Positions 11,549 through 20,070 of a stretch of DNA of 64,000 bases are shown here, piece by piece. Origin of the DNA: Tricholomella constricta (Eukaryota; Basidiomycota; Agaricomycetes; Agaricales; Lyophyllaceae); NCBI GenBank assembly GCA_013368375.1, contig JAACJP010000001.1:992001-1056000 (forward strand), given 5' to 3'. The position numbers and the translations under genes were made by a program. The notes under the pieces were generated by a model that was not told where the DNA came from, searched no databases, and saw only the letters and a list, made by a program, of their open reading frames with translations. The stretch's first letter is position 1, and each line of letters begins with the position of its first letter.

Positions 11549-12055
11549 TAGGGGAACTCCTGCTCGCACCCTCCGACGCCCACAGATCGCTCCCCGACTC
11601 ATGCGATCGCCCCCGACCGACCAATTGTGATCCTGACCCGATGCTCTGACCCAAGCGTTGGTGTACGTACATACTTACATACTTCCTGTCATTTCCTTTC
11701 CCTCCCTGCGCGTGCCCGACACCGATCCCAATGACCCGACATCCTGACGTCGGCTGTCCCTCCTCATGCCCGTACCCTGAGCCACGAGGATTGGACAGCG
11801 TCGGGAACGTGTCCATACATGCGCCGCACACCATTTGTTATTATTACATGTACAGTACACTCTGGAGGACTGGCCCTCACGTCCTACACTCGTATATAGT
11901 CAGCCCTCTGACATTGGGGAATCCTTTACACTATTCTCTTCGGATTCCTCCTTGTCAGGTAAGCCTTACTTACCTTCGTTTACTGTACATCAAATATAAC
12001 TTCGGATTACCCCTTGTCAATGAGATAGCGCTCCACTGTAAGGGTTGCCCTAACA
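11549..12055 (+). repeat. LTR-D copy 1, likely 5' LTR of Gypsy-E
   Basis: Aligns by eye with 31873-32327: GGGGAACTCC start, CATGCGATCGC, GACGTCGGCTGTCC, GAGCCACGAGGAT, ACTCGTATATAGTC, ATAACTTCGGATT. It ends GGGTTGCCCTAACA, matching the CCCTAACA end of the copy at 63788. The first bases of the TGTTAG start are missing where it meets satellite. Confidence 0.8.
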
Positions 12056-12507
12056 GCAGAATAGTGTCCCCTGAGACCCGGTGGAGTAGCGCGCCAGCGC
12101 TACCCAGAGCGCACAAGAGCGTCGAAAGGCATTGTTTGTACATGTTTGGCAAGGGCATTAGCAACATTAGTCAGCAGTAGATACAGATTCGGCGAGGAGG
12201 GACAAGAGCCCTCAGCAGAAAATACAACAACTATCAAATCGGAACCAAGGGGCAAACGAGCCCACTCCATCTGGTGACGACAGCAAATTCTTCCAAACCG
12301 CACTACGCAACGTACAGAGAACCAGGACACACGTAAGCAAGACGGATCAAAGAAGTAAAGAACCTGAGAACCCTGACGGAACACTGGCACCGCGACGCCG
12401 ACCAACGCTACCCAGAGATGCGCAGGGCCGATTCCTAGCCTTTCGCGAACCGACACCCACGCTGTCGCCAACAACCCCCACCACGGAAACTTCGCGCACT
12501 AACAGCC
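12056..12507 (+). other. Gypsy-E leader region upstream of gag
   Basis: No ORF worth calling. The region links LTR-D to the Gypsy-A insertion, ending in the TSD CAGCC (12503-12507). Its continuation after the insertion runs 22500-22585 into the gag ATG. Confidence 0.55.
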
Positions 12508-12728
12508 TGTAACGGGGTTACAGAATTTGGGGACCTTGTTGTTCACACTAGATGTAAGCTTGACAAGTCTGTCGATTGCTACGTATAGGTGTACAAGGTT
12601 GTTTATACTTAATTAATGTAATGAATTAAATAGGCAACACCAGAAGGTGTTGCCAAACAATAGCGTAATCGTCTCGATAAGATACGATTAGATAACCAAG
12701 ATTAGATAAGATAGTGGGCGTCCTTACA
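12508..12728 (-). repeat. Gypsy-A 3' LTR
   Basis: Starts TGTAACGGGGTTACA on the plus strand (a palindrome) and ends TTACA. It is followed by TACCCCCATTTAAG, which on the minus strand is the polypurine tract directly before the LTR. Confidence 0.92.
12633..12654 (-). other. LTR hairpin, 9-bp stem with 4-nt loop
   Basis: GGCAACACC-AGAA-GGTGTTGCC is a perfect inverted repeat (loop UUCU on the transcribed minus strand). It recurs at 22399-22420 and has a covarying counterpart in the Gypsy-B LTR. Confidence 0.75.
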
Positions 12729-12742
12729 TACCCCCATTTAAG
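12729..12742 (-). promoter_or_regulatory. Gypsy-A polypurine tract
   Basis: Minus strand reads CTTAAATGGGGGTA immediately upstream of the 3' LTR, the expected plus-strand primer site. Gypsy-B has TCAAAGGGGGGTG in the same place. Confidence 0.7.
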
Positions 12743-13084
12743 ATCGCGTGTAGCGATCTTCACCAGGGAGTTGGGCAGAAAAAGAGAGTAAAAGGAGGGT
12801 CTAGGTCCCGGCGACCTAGACCTATCAAATAATGCAGGAATACGTAGGTATAATACGTATTCTTGACTTAACGAGTAGTGGATGCATTAGCGCCACTGCA
12901 CGGCCTCAAAGTGCCGTGCGACAATGAATGGTGGTGAGGACATCCAATGTTGCGTTAATACGCAACCTGCGGATTGCTCCTCGGGAGTCAGGTGGTCTGC
13001 ACCTGACAATGGCGGTCGGCCCGGCGGTACGCCCTACGTGTCGAGGTCGGTTCGTTGACGGGGGGATTAAGTTGTCTCCCCGAC

Positions 13085-16039
13085 CTATGACTCCATCACT
13101 GTGTCGGGGTCGGTGGTGTTGTTGTCCACCGGACCCTGGCTGGTGGTAATCACCGCCAGTGATAAAGGCCCTGTAAGGGCCGACACGGGGTCCACTTGGG
13201 TTTCGGTAGCTCCAGTTGGAGCTGCCACGACTGTGGAGGGTGTCGCGGGGGCAGGTATAGCTGCCGCCGGGTCCGCCATTTCGACGTTGATGGACGTCGA
13301 TCCCGATGAAGCTGGGTGATGCAGGCCTGGGGGGAGATATTCCCCCACCCGAACACGGAGTCCTCGGAAGTGTGGGTCTTCACCCACAAACATCCATTCC
13401 GAACTCACTAGACAGTCTAGTGATTCGGTCTGGAATTCCACGTGCATCAGTGTTTGGATGCGCGTGATGTCGTCGGTGGTGGGATGGTACCACCCATCCC
13501 ACTCAGGGATGGCGGGCGGAACACCCATTTCATCTAGACGACGAACTCGATCGTCATCAACATTGCGGAACAGGTCCTTATAGGGACCTGAGTTAGAGTA
13601 GTTATGGTCCAAATAATGTAGACCATAAGTGTAGCTATGGTGTATCCAGCTTACTGGAATACCAATGTTGATAAGGTGTTGCAAGACACCTTGTTCAGTG
13701 ATCCGCACCTCCGGAGGGATCACTTGGATGCGAGGTATGGTAACCTCAGGGCCTTCGATCGGTGTGAAAGGCCGATCTGGATTGGCCTCGTTATAGGCAG
13801 CCACAGCCTCTGCGTAGAGGTATGGCCGCGCAGTAATGGTCGCGAAAAGTCGCATGAACCATGACCGCATGCTGTGGGTAGTTGGCGCTAGTACATTCGC
13901 CAACAAGTATCCCCAAGTTCCGCGCCTATGTACACGCAACCGGTAGTCCATGACGATTCCTCCGTATTGGTTCTTTGAACCAATACGCCCATGGGGAATC
14001 ATATGTCGGCACCAGTGCTCGACATCGAGGGCATGGTCGGGGCCTGGCTGAGGCAGGCCAGCGCCTCGTGTAGGCTTGTCCGGCCTATATTCGAATGCCC
14101 TCCCAGGCCGCCTAATTGGCGCGGCCTGCCAAATGGGTGACCGTGTATCGAACGGTCGGTTGACGCTTCTAAATTCATCCATGGCTGCTCGAGCCATGGA
14201 TCGGTCGCGCAAATGGGGCGCTACCGAGAGGGAGACTCGCCGGAACTCCCTAAAGAGCATAAAGGCCTCTGCCCGCTCTTCATCCGTCACGCCGGGGCGC
14301 CGATCGTTGATCAGTGAATACAACTGATCAACTTCACGAGGGTTCATTGGGAACCCGCGTGGTGTGACGGCATATAGCCGTCCCGATGGGGGACGAGAAT
14401 TGTGTCCCGTCCCCAACTCGCTTTCGGACACTCGCGCTGCGGTGCCTAGTGCGTAGGCACGATTCTGGGCGGACAATACATATATCGTCCGCACTAGCAT
14501 ATCCCAAAAGCGGTTGTCCCTCTCGTGGCGGTCGTTGATGAAGACCACCCCGAGCTCGTCAGGGATCCGCCCCGGCATCTCCTTCTCAGCTTTGCGAGCC
14601 ATATTCTCGCGATGCTGCTTTTGCCCGGCAGCCTTCTTCTTGCTGACAGGCTTGTCGTCGTCAGACGACTCGCCCCAGTCCGATTCATCCATAGCCTCGG
14701 CATATGGATCCGATGCCTTCTGTTTGCCTTTGGATGGCGGCGTTGGGGGCTGCACCATCGTACTAGGTGGTGCAGGGGCTGGCGCTGGCAAAGTATATTT
14801 GCCAACAGGTTCCTTCTTCTGAGAACCTCGTTCTGGGTTCCGCACCCGGCTTTCTCCCGGGGGCGGTAACGCTCCGGATAGGTTTTGCGGCTTTGCTTCC
14901 GCTGACGTCGACGATGTCGACGCCGTGCGCTCGATTTCTCGAGCAGGTAAGGGGCGCACTTCGCGCGTCCCTTGATCCTCTCGGCGCTCTTCCCGTTGAG
15001 AACCATAATCAAGTGGGCGTTCGTCACGCCACACTTCCTGGTCGGGGTGGCGGTTGTACCGCCGATTCTCCTGTTCCAGGCGTCGTTCCGGACGCCTGGG
15101 CTCGCTCCTCTCTTGTCGTCGCGGCTCGTATGAGGTGCGTTCTTCTCGACGCACCTCCATTTGCTGCCTTTTTATGGGTCGGGACGATGGTCCCTCCCCG
15201 CGATCCGGCGATGCTACTGCCGGCCGTTTTCTTGCCAGGCTGAGTTGCTCAGCCATGGCCGCTTCTCTCGCTTTCACGCGTCTCAAATCCGCGCAAACTC
15301 CATCGTATGCATCAAGCAGCTGGGTTATAACCAGCTGCGCCATTCCATCGTCCAAGAAATCACAAAATTCGCGGTGAATACCCGCGTCTTCCAATCGATC
15401 CAAGAGAGAAGAAAGGAGACCATCGTCTGCGAATGGTCTCCTCGAACTTGACGCAGGCGATACTCTACGATCGTCTGCCATCCTCCGCGAACTCGACGCC
15501 GACGACGCTTTGTCGTCTGCATTCGGTGCAACATGTTGCCGCACCGGTTCGCCGCGCACCACTTGCGCCGGCGGAACATTTGCTTGCAGACGACTTTGGT
15601 CGTCTACCTCCATCTTCTCCGATTCGTTGTACCGCGTATTGTGCGGTACAGGCTGCATGGGCATTTGGGGGTACCACGTCGGTTGCGGGTACCCCATGAA
15701 ACCCGCCATTGATGGCATCTGTTGGAATGCCAGCCCTGGCGGGTAAAAACCACCCATAGGTGGTTGTTGCCCTTGGTGGTGCGGTTGGCTCATATGGCCA
15801 ACCGTCGGAAATGTTTGTTGCCCCTGATGGAGCGGTTGGCTCATATGGCCAACTGGAGGATATTGGTATAATTGGGGCTGCGAGCCCATGTAAGTTGGGG
15901 GCAGGGGCGCATTTTCCGCGCGCCCCTGCACTCCCTCCCCACTTGAACTCGGCCCCGGGTTCAAATTTTGCTGGTCGGTGCGGCTGTCGCCGCCCCGAAT
16001 CACGTCGTTGCTGGAGGTTGGTACTTGGCTGGGGTACAT
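13085..16039 (-). CDS. Gypsy-A extra ORF downstream of pol, unknown function
   Basis: 984 codons, beginning MYPSQVPTSS, starting 129 nt after the pol stop and ending before the polypurine tract. Residues 1-190 are Pro/Gln/Met-rich. About 195-270 is a predicted coiled coil (LLSSLLDRLEDAGIHREFCD, DDGMAQLVITQLLDAYDG). About 280-450 is highly charged Arg/Glu-rich. About 450-870 looks globular with RGFPMNPRE, TRGAGLPQPG, ARPYLYAEAV, HYLDHNY and PPAIPEWDGWYHPTTDDI. The same blocks occur in order in the Gypsy-B ORF at 33008-35656, so it is under family-level constraint. It sits where env lies in some Gypsy elements, but I see no signal peptide, membrane anchor or glycoprotein pattern. No family recognised. 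Confidence 0.85.
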   Translation of the reverse strand: MYPSQVPTSSNDVIRGGDSRTDQQNLNPGPSSSGEGVQGRAENAPLPPTYMGSQPQLYQYPPVGHMSQPLHQGQQTFPTVGHMSQPHHQGQQPPMGGFYPPGLAFQQMPSMAGFMGYPQPTWYPQMPMQPVPHNTRYNESEKMEVDDQSRLQANVPPAQVVRGEPVRQHVAPNADDKASSASSSRRMADDRRVSPASSSRRPFADDGLLSSLLDRLEDAGIHREFCDFLDDGMAQLVITQLLDAYDGVCADLRRVKAREAAMAEQLSLARKRPAVASPDRGEGPSSRPIKRQQMEVRREERTSYEPRRQERSEPRRPERRLEQENRRYNRHPDQEVWRDERPLDYGSQREERREDQGTREVRPLPAREIERTASTSSTSAEAKPQNLSGALPPPGESRVRNPERGSQKKEPVGKYTLPAPAPAPPSTMVQPPTPPSKGKQKASDPYAEAMDESDWGESSDDDKPVSKKKAAGQKQHRENMARKAEKEMPGRIPDELGVVFINDRHERDNRFWDMLVRTIYVLSAQNRAYALGTAARVSESELGTGHNSRPPSGRLYAVTPRGFPMNPREVDQLYSLINDRRPGVTDEERAEAFMLFREFRRVSLSVAPHLRDRSMARAAMDEFRSVNRPFDTRSPIWQAAPIRRPGRAFEYRPDKPTRGAGLPQPGPDHALDVEHWCRHMIPHGRIGSKNQYGGIVMDYRLRVHRRGTWGYLLANVLAPTTHSMRSWFMRLFATITARPYLYAEAVAAYNEANPDRPFTPIEGPEVTIPRIQVIPPEVRITEQGVLQHLINIGIPVSWIHHSYTYGLHYLDHNYSNSGPYKDLFRNVDDDRVRRLDEMGVPPAIPEWDGWYHPTTDDITRIQTLMHVEFQTESLDCLVSSEWMFVGEDPHFRGLRVRVGEYLPPGLHHPASSGSTSINVEMADPAAAIPAPATPSTVVAAPTGATETQVDPVSALTGPLSLAVITTSQGPVDNNTTDPDTVMES

Positions 16040-16167
16040 GTTGGTTTGTGTTGAGAGGGTTGAAAATCGGTTGCGCGTCTAGCGCCAAACATATTTAACC
16101 TTCTGTCATAACTTTTGATGGTTATGTAATTTTCCTGATCGCCGTAGTCACATGACCGCGCCACATT

Positions 16168-19100
16168 CTAGGTTCGTCGCGGTAATCTCGACGCGCTCTT
16201 CACCCCTTGTAGTTCCAAGTAGCGATCCAGTGCCGCTAACTTGTTACAATTGGTGTGCGGTTCCCAGGTGGTGTCTCCCAGGCTCCACCTAACCTGATAT
16301 TCCACAGTATTATTTTGGGACCATCTATGGCCCAAAATGTCTTCTACAAACCATTCGTGATTATCCGGCGCCCCAAAATCGTAGGGCTCCGGATGAGTTC
16401 TATTAGGGAACATTGTATCATTCGTTGCGTAGTATGGGCGCAACATCGATATATGAAATGTTGGATGTATCCGGCGCTCCATGAGTGCCGTAGGTAATTC
16501 CAACGTATAGTTCGACGTGTCTGGCATGGCCTTCAGCACTTTGTAGGGCCCGACGAATTTCGGGCACAATTTACGGGCGCGTCCCTTGGGGAGGTTCAAG
16601 TTCTTGGTGGATAAATACACCAAGTCTCCCCCCTTTATTTCTGGACCAGCGGATCGGCGCCTGTTTGCCTCGCGCGTTTGAAATACGCGCGCTTCGATTA
16701 TAGCGTCATGCGCCTCCGCTATATTCTGCAATGCGCGTTCCGCATACTCTCGAATTCCCTTCGGTATTACGCTGTCTGAGCGTATCTCTTTCAACATGGA
16801 CGGCATGTATCCACTATTCAGCTCAAATGGAGCGAACTTGGTAGTAGCCGATACACTCGCATTTATCGCGAACTCAGCCATGGGTATACAATCTACCCAA
16901 TCCTTTTGGTCATGCCTCACAACGGCACGAAATATCTGGCCAATACTACGATTGGCTCGCTCCGTTTGTCCATCCGTCTGAGGATGGAAAGATGTCGACA
17001 TTAGGAGCTTAGCTCCTAATAACTTATGTAGTTCGCGCCACCAGCGTGACGTAAACTTAGAGTCTCGATCGCTTACGATCGAGCGTGGCAGGCCATGGAG
17101 CCTGACGATCTCCCGTAAGTATACCCATGATAATTGGGCTGCTGTCATCGTCGTATGTATGGGTATCATATGCACCATACTCGTCATACGACAAATTACT
17201 ACCCATAGGTAATTATATCCCTTTGATTCTGGAAATGGACCGATAAAGTCCATTCCGATAGAATCCCAAGGCTTAGTTGGTACTGGCAGGGAGTGTAGTT
17301 TCCCTGACGGTTTTTGATTCGACGTCTTGATCTGCTGGCAGTACTCGCACGTTTTACAAAACGTACGCACGGTCGTGGCTAGTGATGGCCACCAATACCA
17401 TCGTCGAATATATTCAGTAGTCCGTTCGGCACCGAAATGGCCCATAGTTTTATGGGCTTGCTCAATAATTGTGGTGATGAGCTCGGGTTCTCGCGGTATA
17501 CATAGAACGCTATCATTTATAGCGTTCGTGGTCCAAATGAGATTGTCTTTCGTGGTGAACGTACGAAAGTCCATGGGGTTAGCGAGAATAACTGAAAATA
17601 GTTTATCCTTTGGGTATCCAAGGATAATGTCGTGACGGATCTTTTCATCCGTTTTGTCTGGGGGAGGAGAAACTGTGTCCCTCCCGAGGACAATATCTCC
17701 GACCGTACGTTCCCGTTCGGTTGGACTCATGCTTTTCTGAGGGTGTGACGATGTTCCGGATGCGGTACTTGGTGCCGCAGCCTCCATTATCTGAGCCTCG
17801 ACATCTCGATCCTCCTGGTGTTCTTGAAGACGCTTGCTTCGACGTATTTCTACGTCTTTCATCGCTCGAATCTCAACTACTTTTTCCACGATTTCATGGT
17901 ATCGTGGTACTGGTAGATCTTCACCAGTAGGATCGATTCTAGCATCAGCAGCTACGAAGTCGTGGACGTCGTAACGATCTTGATGGTTATCGCTCTCGAA
18001 GTATCGCGATAGACAGTCGGCGACTTTGTTCAGTTCGCCTTTCACATAGGTTATGTCGAAGTTAAATCGCGACATGTATTCCATCCATCGACGCTGCCTA
18101 GGTGATAAATTCACCTGGGTCTTAAAGAATTCGAGGGCTTTATGGTCGGTAATGATGTGGATTTTATAGCCCACAAGTTTATCCTCCCACTTAAGTAACG
18201 CTTCGAGAATAGCTAAGGTCTCGAGTTCATGCACAGCATAATTCTGCTGTGCATTAGTGAATTTTTTGGACATGAATCCAGCCGGCTGGGCTTGGATCCA
18301 TGTAGGTCCTTGTCCATACATCGCACCGACGCCTGACTTGGAGGCGTCACAGATAATCCAAATTGGTTCGCCTGTCTTCGGTTGAATCGGCCGAATAATT
18401 GGCGTTGTGCAGCATATATGCTTTATCATTTCAAAGCATCGCTGATGAATTGGTCTCCAATAAAATGGCGACCCATTCTCGGTCATCGCCATTAGTGGAC
18501 CAGTGTATGCAGATATATCTGGGAGAAACTGTCCCAGATAGTTAACAAGTCCAACGAATCGTTGGATATCGTGGTAATTCCGTGGTATCCTCCAGTCACG
18601 GATCCGTGCCAGTTTGTCGGCGTCAGGGTGAATTCCTTGGTCGTCAATAATATGACCAAGGCAATCAACGCGATCCGAATACAATTCGCATTTCTTCCAT
18701 TTAAGGTAGAGTGATTGTTCGCGTAATCGTTCGAACACAACTCGCAAGTGGTCTTCATGTTCCTCAATAGAGTTCGAGAATATGAATATATCGTCCAAGT
18801 ATACATGCATGAACTTCCCAATGACGTCCCGAAAGATGGACGTCATTAATCGTTGAAATGTCGCGGGAGCATTACAGTCCCCGATTTGCATGATGTTACT
18901 GATGTATGTTCCCGCTATCGTTGCGAAGGCGGTTTTATGTACATCTTTTTCAAGGATGCGTACTTGTTCATACGCATCCGTTAAGTCAATTTTGGACCGT
19001 ATTTTTCCCCTAGCGACATCTTCGCGAATAACTTCCTGGTCTGGCAAGGGTGTAATGTCCTTGATCGTGTTATCGTTATGCTGGCGTGCGTCCAAGGGTG

Positions 19101-20067
19101 TTCTCAGGGAGCCGTCTTTTTTCGGGATACATAGCAGCGGCGCTGCTTGCTTCACCGAACGAGGCTCCCACCATTTAGAATCCGTATACCGATTGACCTT
19201 CGCGTAGAATTCCTCGCGAAGGGACATTGGGCACCTCGGCGCGTGGTACTGGTACTGTTTCTCATCATCGACGAGAGTAATCTCGTGATTGACTTCCCGC
19301 CAGGGTGGTAGCTGTTGTTTCGTACCACCCACCATATCTTCGAATTCGTCATGCCATTGCTGGCGAAGTCGTGGATAATCTTCCGCGGTAAGGCCTCCAT
19401 TGGGTGCCTTACCTTTTCCGTTCACCGTTCTTGCAGCGCGAATGTGCGCTGTGTCTTTATTGCTAGGTTTAACATCAAACCTAGCTCGTAGTTTTACGAG
19501 AGCAAAGTCACTCTCATCCTTCACTGGTAACCGATACAACGGCCGTTTAGCCCGTTGTATATTCACCGGAAAATTCATTTCCGTTGGCTCCGATACTTCC
19601 TCAGGCCGTGGATTTCGGTACGCTTGTCCTCGCGTGCCTACATTTCTTCCTTCGTGAGCCCGCATTGACGCTATTACTGCGTTCCATTCTTGCGGCATCC
19701 GTGGGTCAAACATCCACTCATATTGTGGATGTGGATTTGGTCTATCCCAAAATGATCGATTACTCGTATTCGTATACGGCTCTGATTCCGTATCCTTGTC
19801 GGCCCCGCTCGTCTTACGCGCTTCATTATCGCGCTGATGTTCTTCGCATGGCTCGTCAACCTGTGCTCGTTCGTTCGAAGGCTCGTTTTTTGCCTTCTGC
19901 TGTCGTCGTTGGGGTTTTCTCTTCTTCGGAGGTGGCTTATCCCCCTCCTTAAGAGTTTCTTGAAACTCTTCCTCGGATAATAAAAGTGCTGGATGATCCT
20001 TCGGTAGGCTGTTTATCGGCCTACCCTCATTATCAGGATCATCGTCATCTTCTACTGTTACTTTTAG
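16168..20067 (-). CDS. Gypsy-A pol: reverse transcriptase, RNase H, integrase, chromodomain
   Basis: Open in one frame from just after the UGA at 20068 to the stop at 16168 (first ATG-initiated stretch 19713, 1181 aa). The order is an acidic linker, RT (PLDARQHNDNT, VYLDDIFIFS with the YLDD site), RNase H (WIICDASKSGVGAMYGQG, HELETLAILEALLKW, ITDHKALEFF) and integrase. The integrase has an HHCC zinc finger (AHKTMGHFG ... CKTCEYC) and a DDE core (GMDFIGPFPES, SDRDSKFTS, HPQTDGQTERAN). A chromodomain-like tail follows (EYQVRWSLGDTTWEP). All catalytic motifs are intact, with no frameshift seen. Expression presumably needs readthrough of the UGA as a Gag-Pol fusion. Confidence 0.93.
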   Translation of the reverse strand, partial: LKVTVEDDDDPDNEGRPINSLPKDHPALLLSEEEFQETLKEGDKPPPKKRKPQRRQQKAKNEPSNERAQVDEPCEEHQRDNEARKTSGADKDTESEPYTNTSNRSFWDRPNPHPQYEWMFDPRMPQEWNAVIASMRAHEGRNVGTRGQAYRNPRPEEVSEPTEMNFPVNIQRAKRPLYRLPVKDESDFALVKLRARFDVKPSNKDTAHIRAARTVNGKGKAPNGGLTAEDYPRLRQQWHDEFEDMVGGTKQQLPPWREVNHEITLVDDEKQYQYHAPRCPMSLREEFYAKVNRYTDSKWWEPRSVKQAAPLLCIPKKDGSLRTPLDARQHNDNTIKDITPLPDQEVIREDVARGKIRSKIDLTDAYEQVRILEKDVHKTAFATIAGTYISNIMQIGDCNAPATFQRLMTSIFRDVIGKFMHVYLDDIFIFSNSIEEHEDHLRVVFERLREQSLYLKWKKCELYSDRVDCLGHIIDDQGIHPDADKLARIRDWRIPRNYHDIQRFVGLVNYLGQFLPDISAYTGPLMAMTENGSPFYWRPIHQRCFEMIKHICCTTPIIRPIQPKTGEPIWIICDASKSGVGAMYGQGPTWIQAQPAGFMSKKFTNAQQNYAVHELETLAILEALLKWEDKLVGYKIHIITDHKALEFFKTQVNLSPRQRRWMEYMSRFNFDITYVKGELNKVADCLSRYFESDNHQDRYDVHDFVAADARIDPTGEDLPVPRYHEIVEKVVEIRAMKDVEIRRSKRLQEHQEDRDVEAQIMEAAAPSTASGTSSHPQKSMSPTERERTVGDIVLGRDTVSPPPDKTDEKIRHDIILGYPKDKLFSVILANPMDFRTFTTKDNLIWTTNAINDSVLCIPREPELITTIIEQAHKTMGHFGAERTTEYIRRWYWWPSLATTVRTFCKTCEYCQQIKTSNQKPSGKLHSLPVPTKPWDSIGMDFIGPFPESKGYNYLWVVICRMTSMVHMIPIHTTMTAAQLSWVYLREIVRLHGLPRSIVSDRDSKFTSRWWRELHKLLGAKLLMSTSFHPQTDGQTERANRSIGQIFRAVVRHDQKDWVDCIPMAEFAINASVSATTKFAPFELNSGYMPSMLKEIRSDSVIPKGIREYAERALQNIAEAHDAIIEARVFQTREANRRRSAGPEIKGGDLVYLSTKNLNLPKGRARKLCPKFVGPYKVLKAMPDTSNYTLELPTALMERRIHPTFHISMLRPYYATNDTMFPNRTHPEPYDFGAPDNHEWFVEDILGHRWSQNNTVEYQVRWSLGDTTWEPHTNCNKLAALDRYLELQGVKSASRLPRRT

Positions 20068-20070
20068 TCA
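20062..20070 (-). promoter_or_regulatory. Putative UGA readthrough site between gag-pro and pol (Gypsy-A)
   Basis: On the minus strand gag-protease ends ...GAGAAACGAAGAGAA then TGA CTA AAA, and pol continues in the same frame as L-K-V-T-V-E-D. UGA-CUA is a known strong readthrough context. Gypsy-B has UGA-CUC at the homologous place. Confidence 0.65.

Noticed and set aside
11496..11834. Minus-strand ORF MVCGACMDTFPTLS... also found at 31828-32205
   Set aside because: Both lie inside LTR-D copies, antisense to the LTR; similarity reflects LTR homology, not a gene.
13085..16039. Envelope gene of an errantivirus-like Gypsy element
   Set aside because: Position fits, but no signal peptide, fusion peptide, transmembrane anchor or Cys/N-glycosylation pattern is visible, and the sequence is polar and Pro/Arg/Glu-rich.
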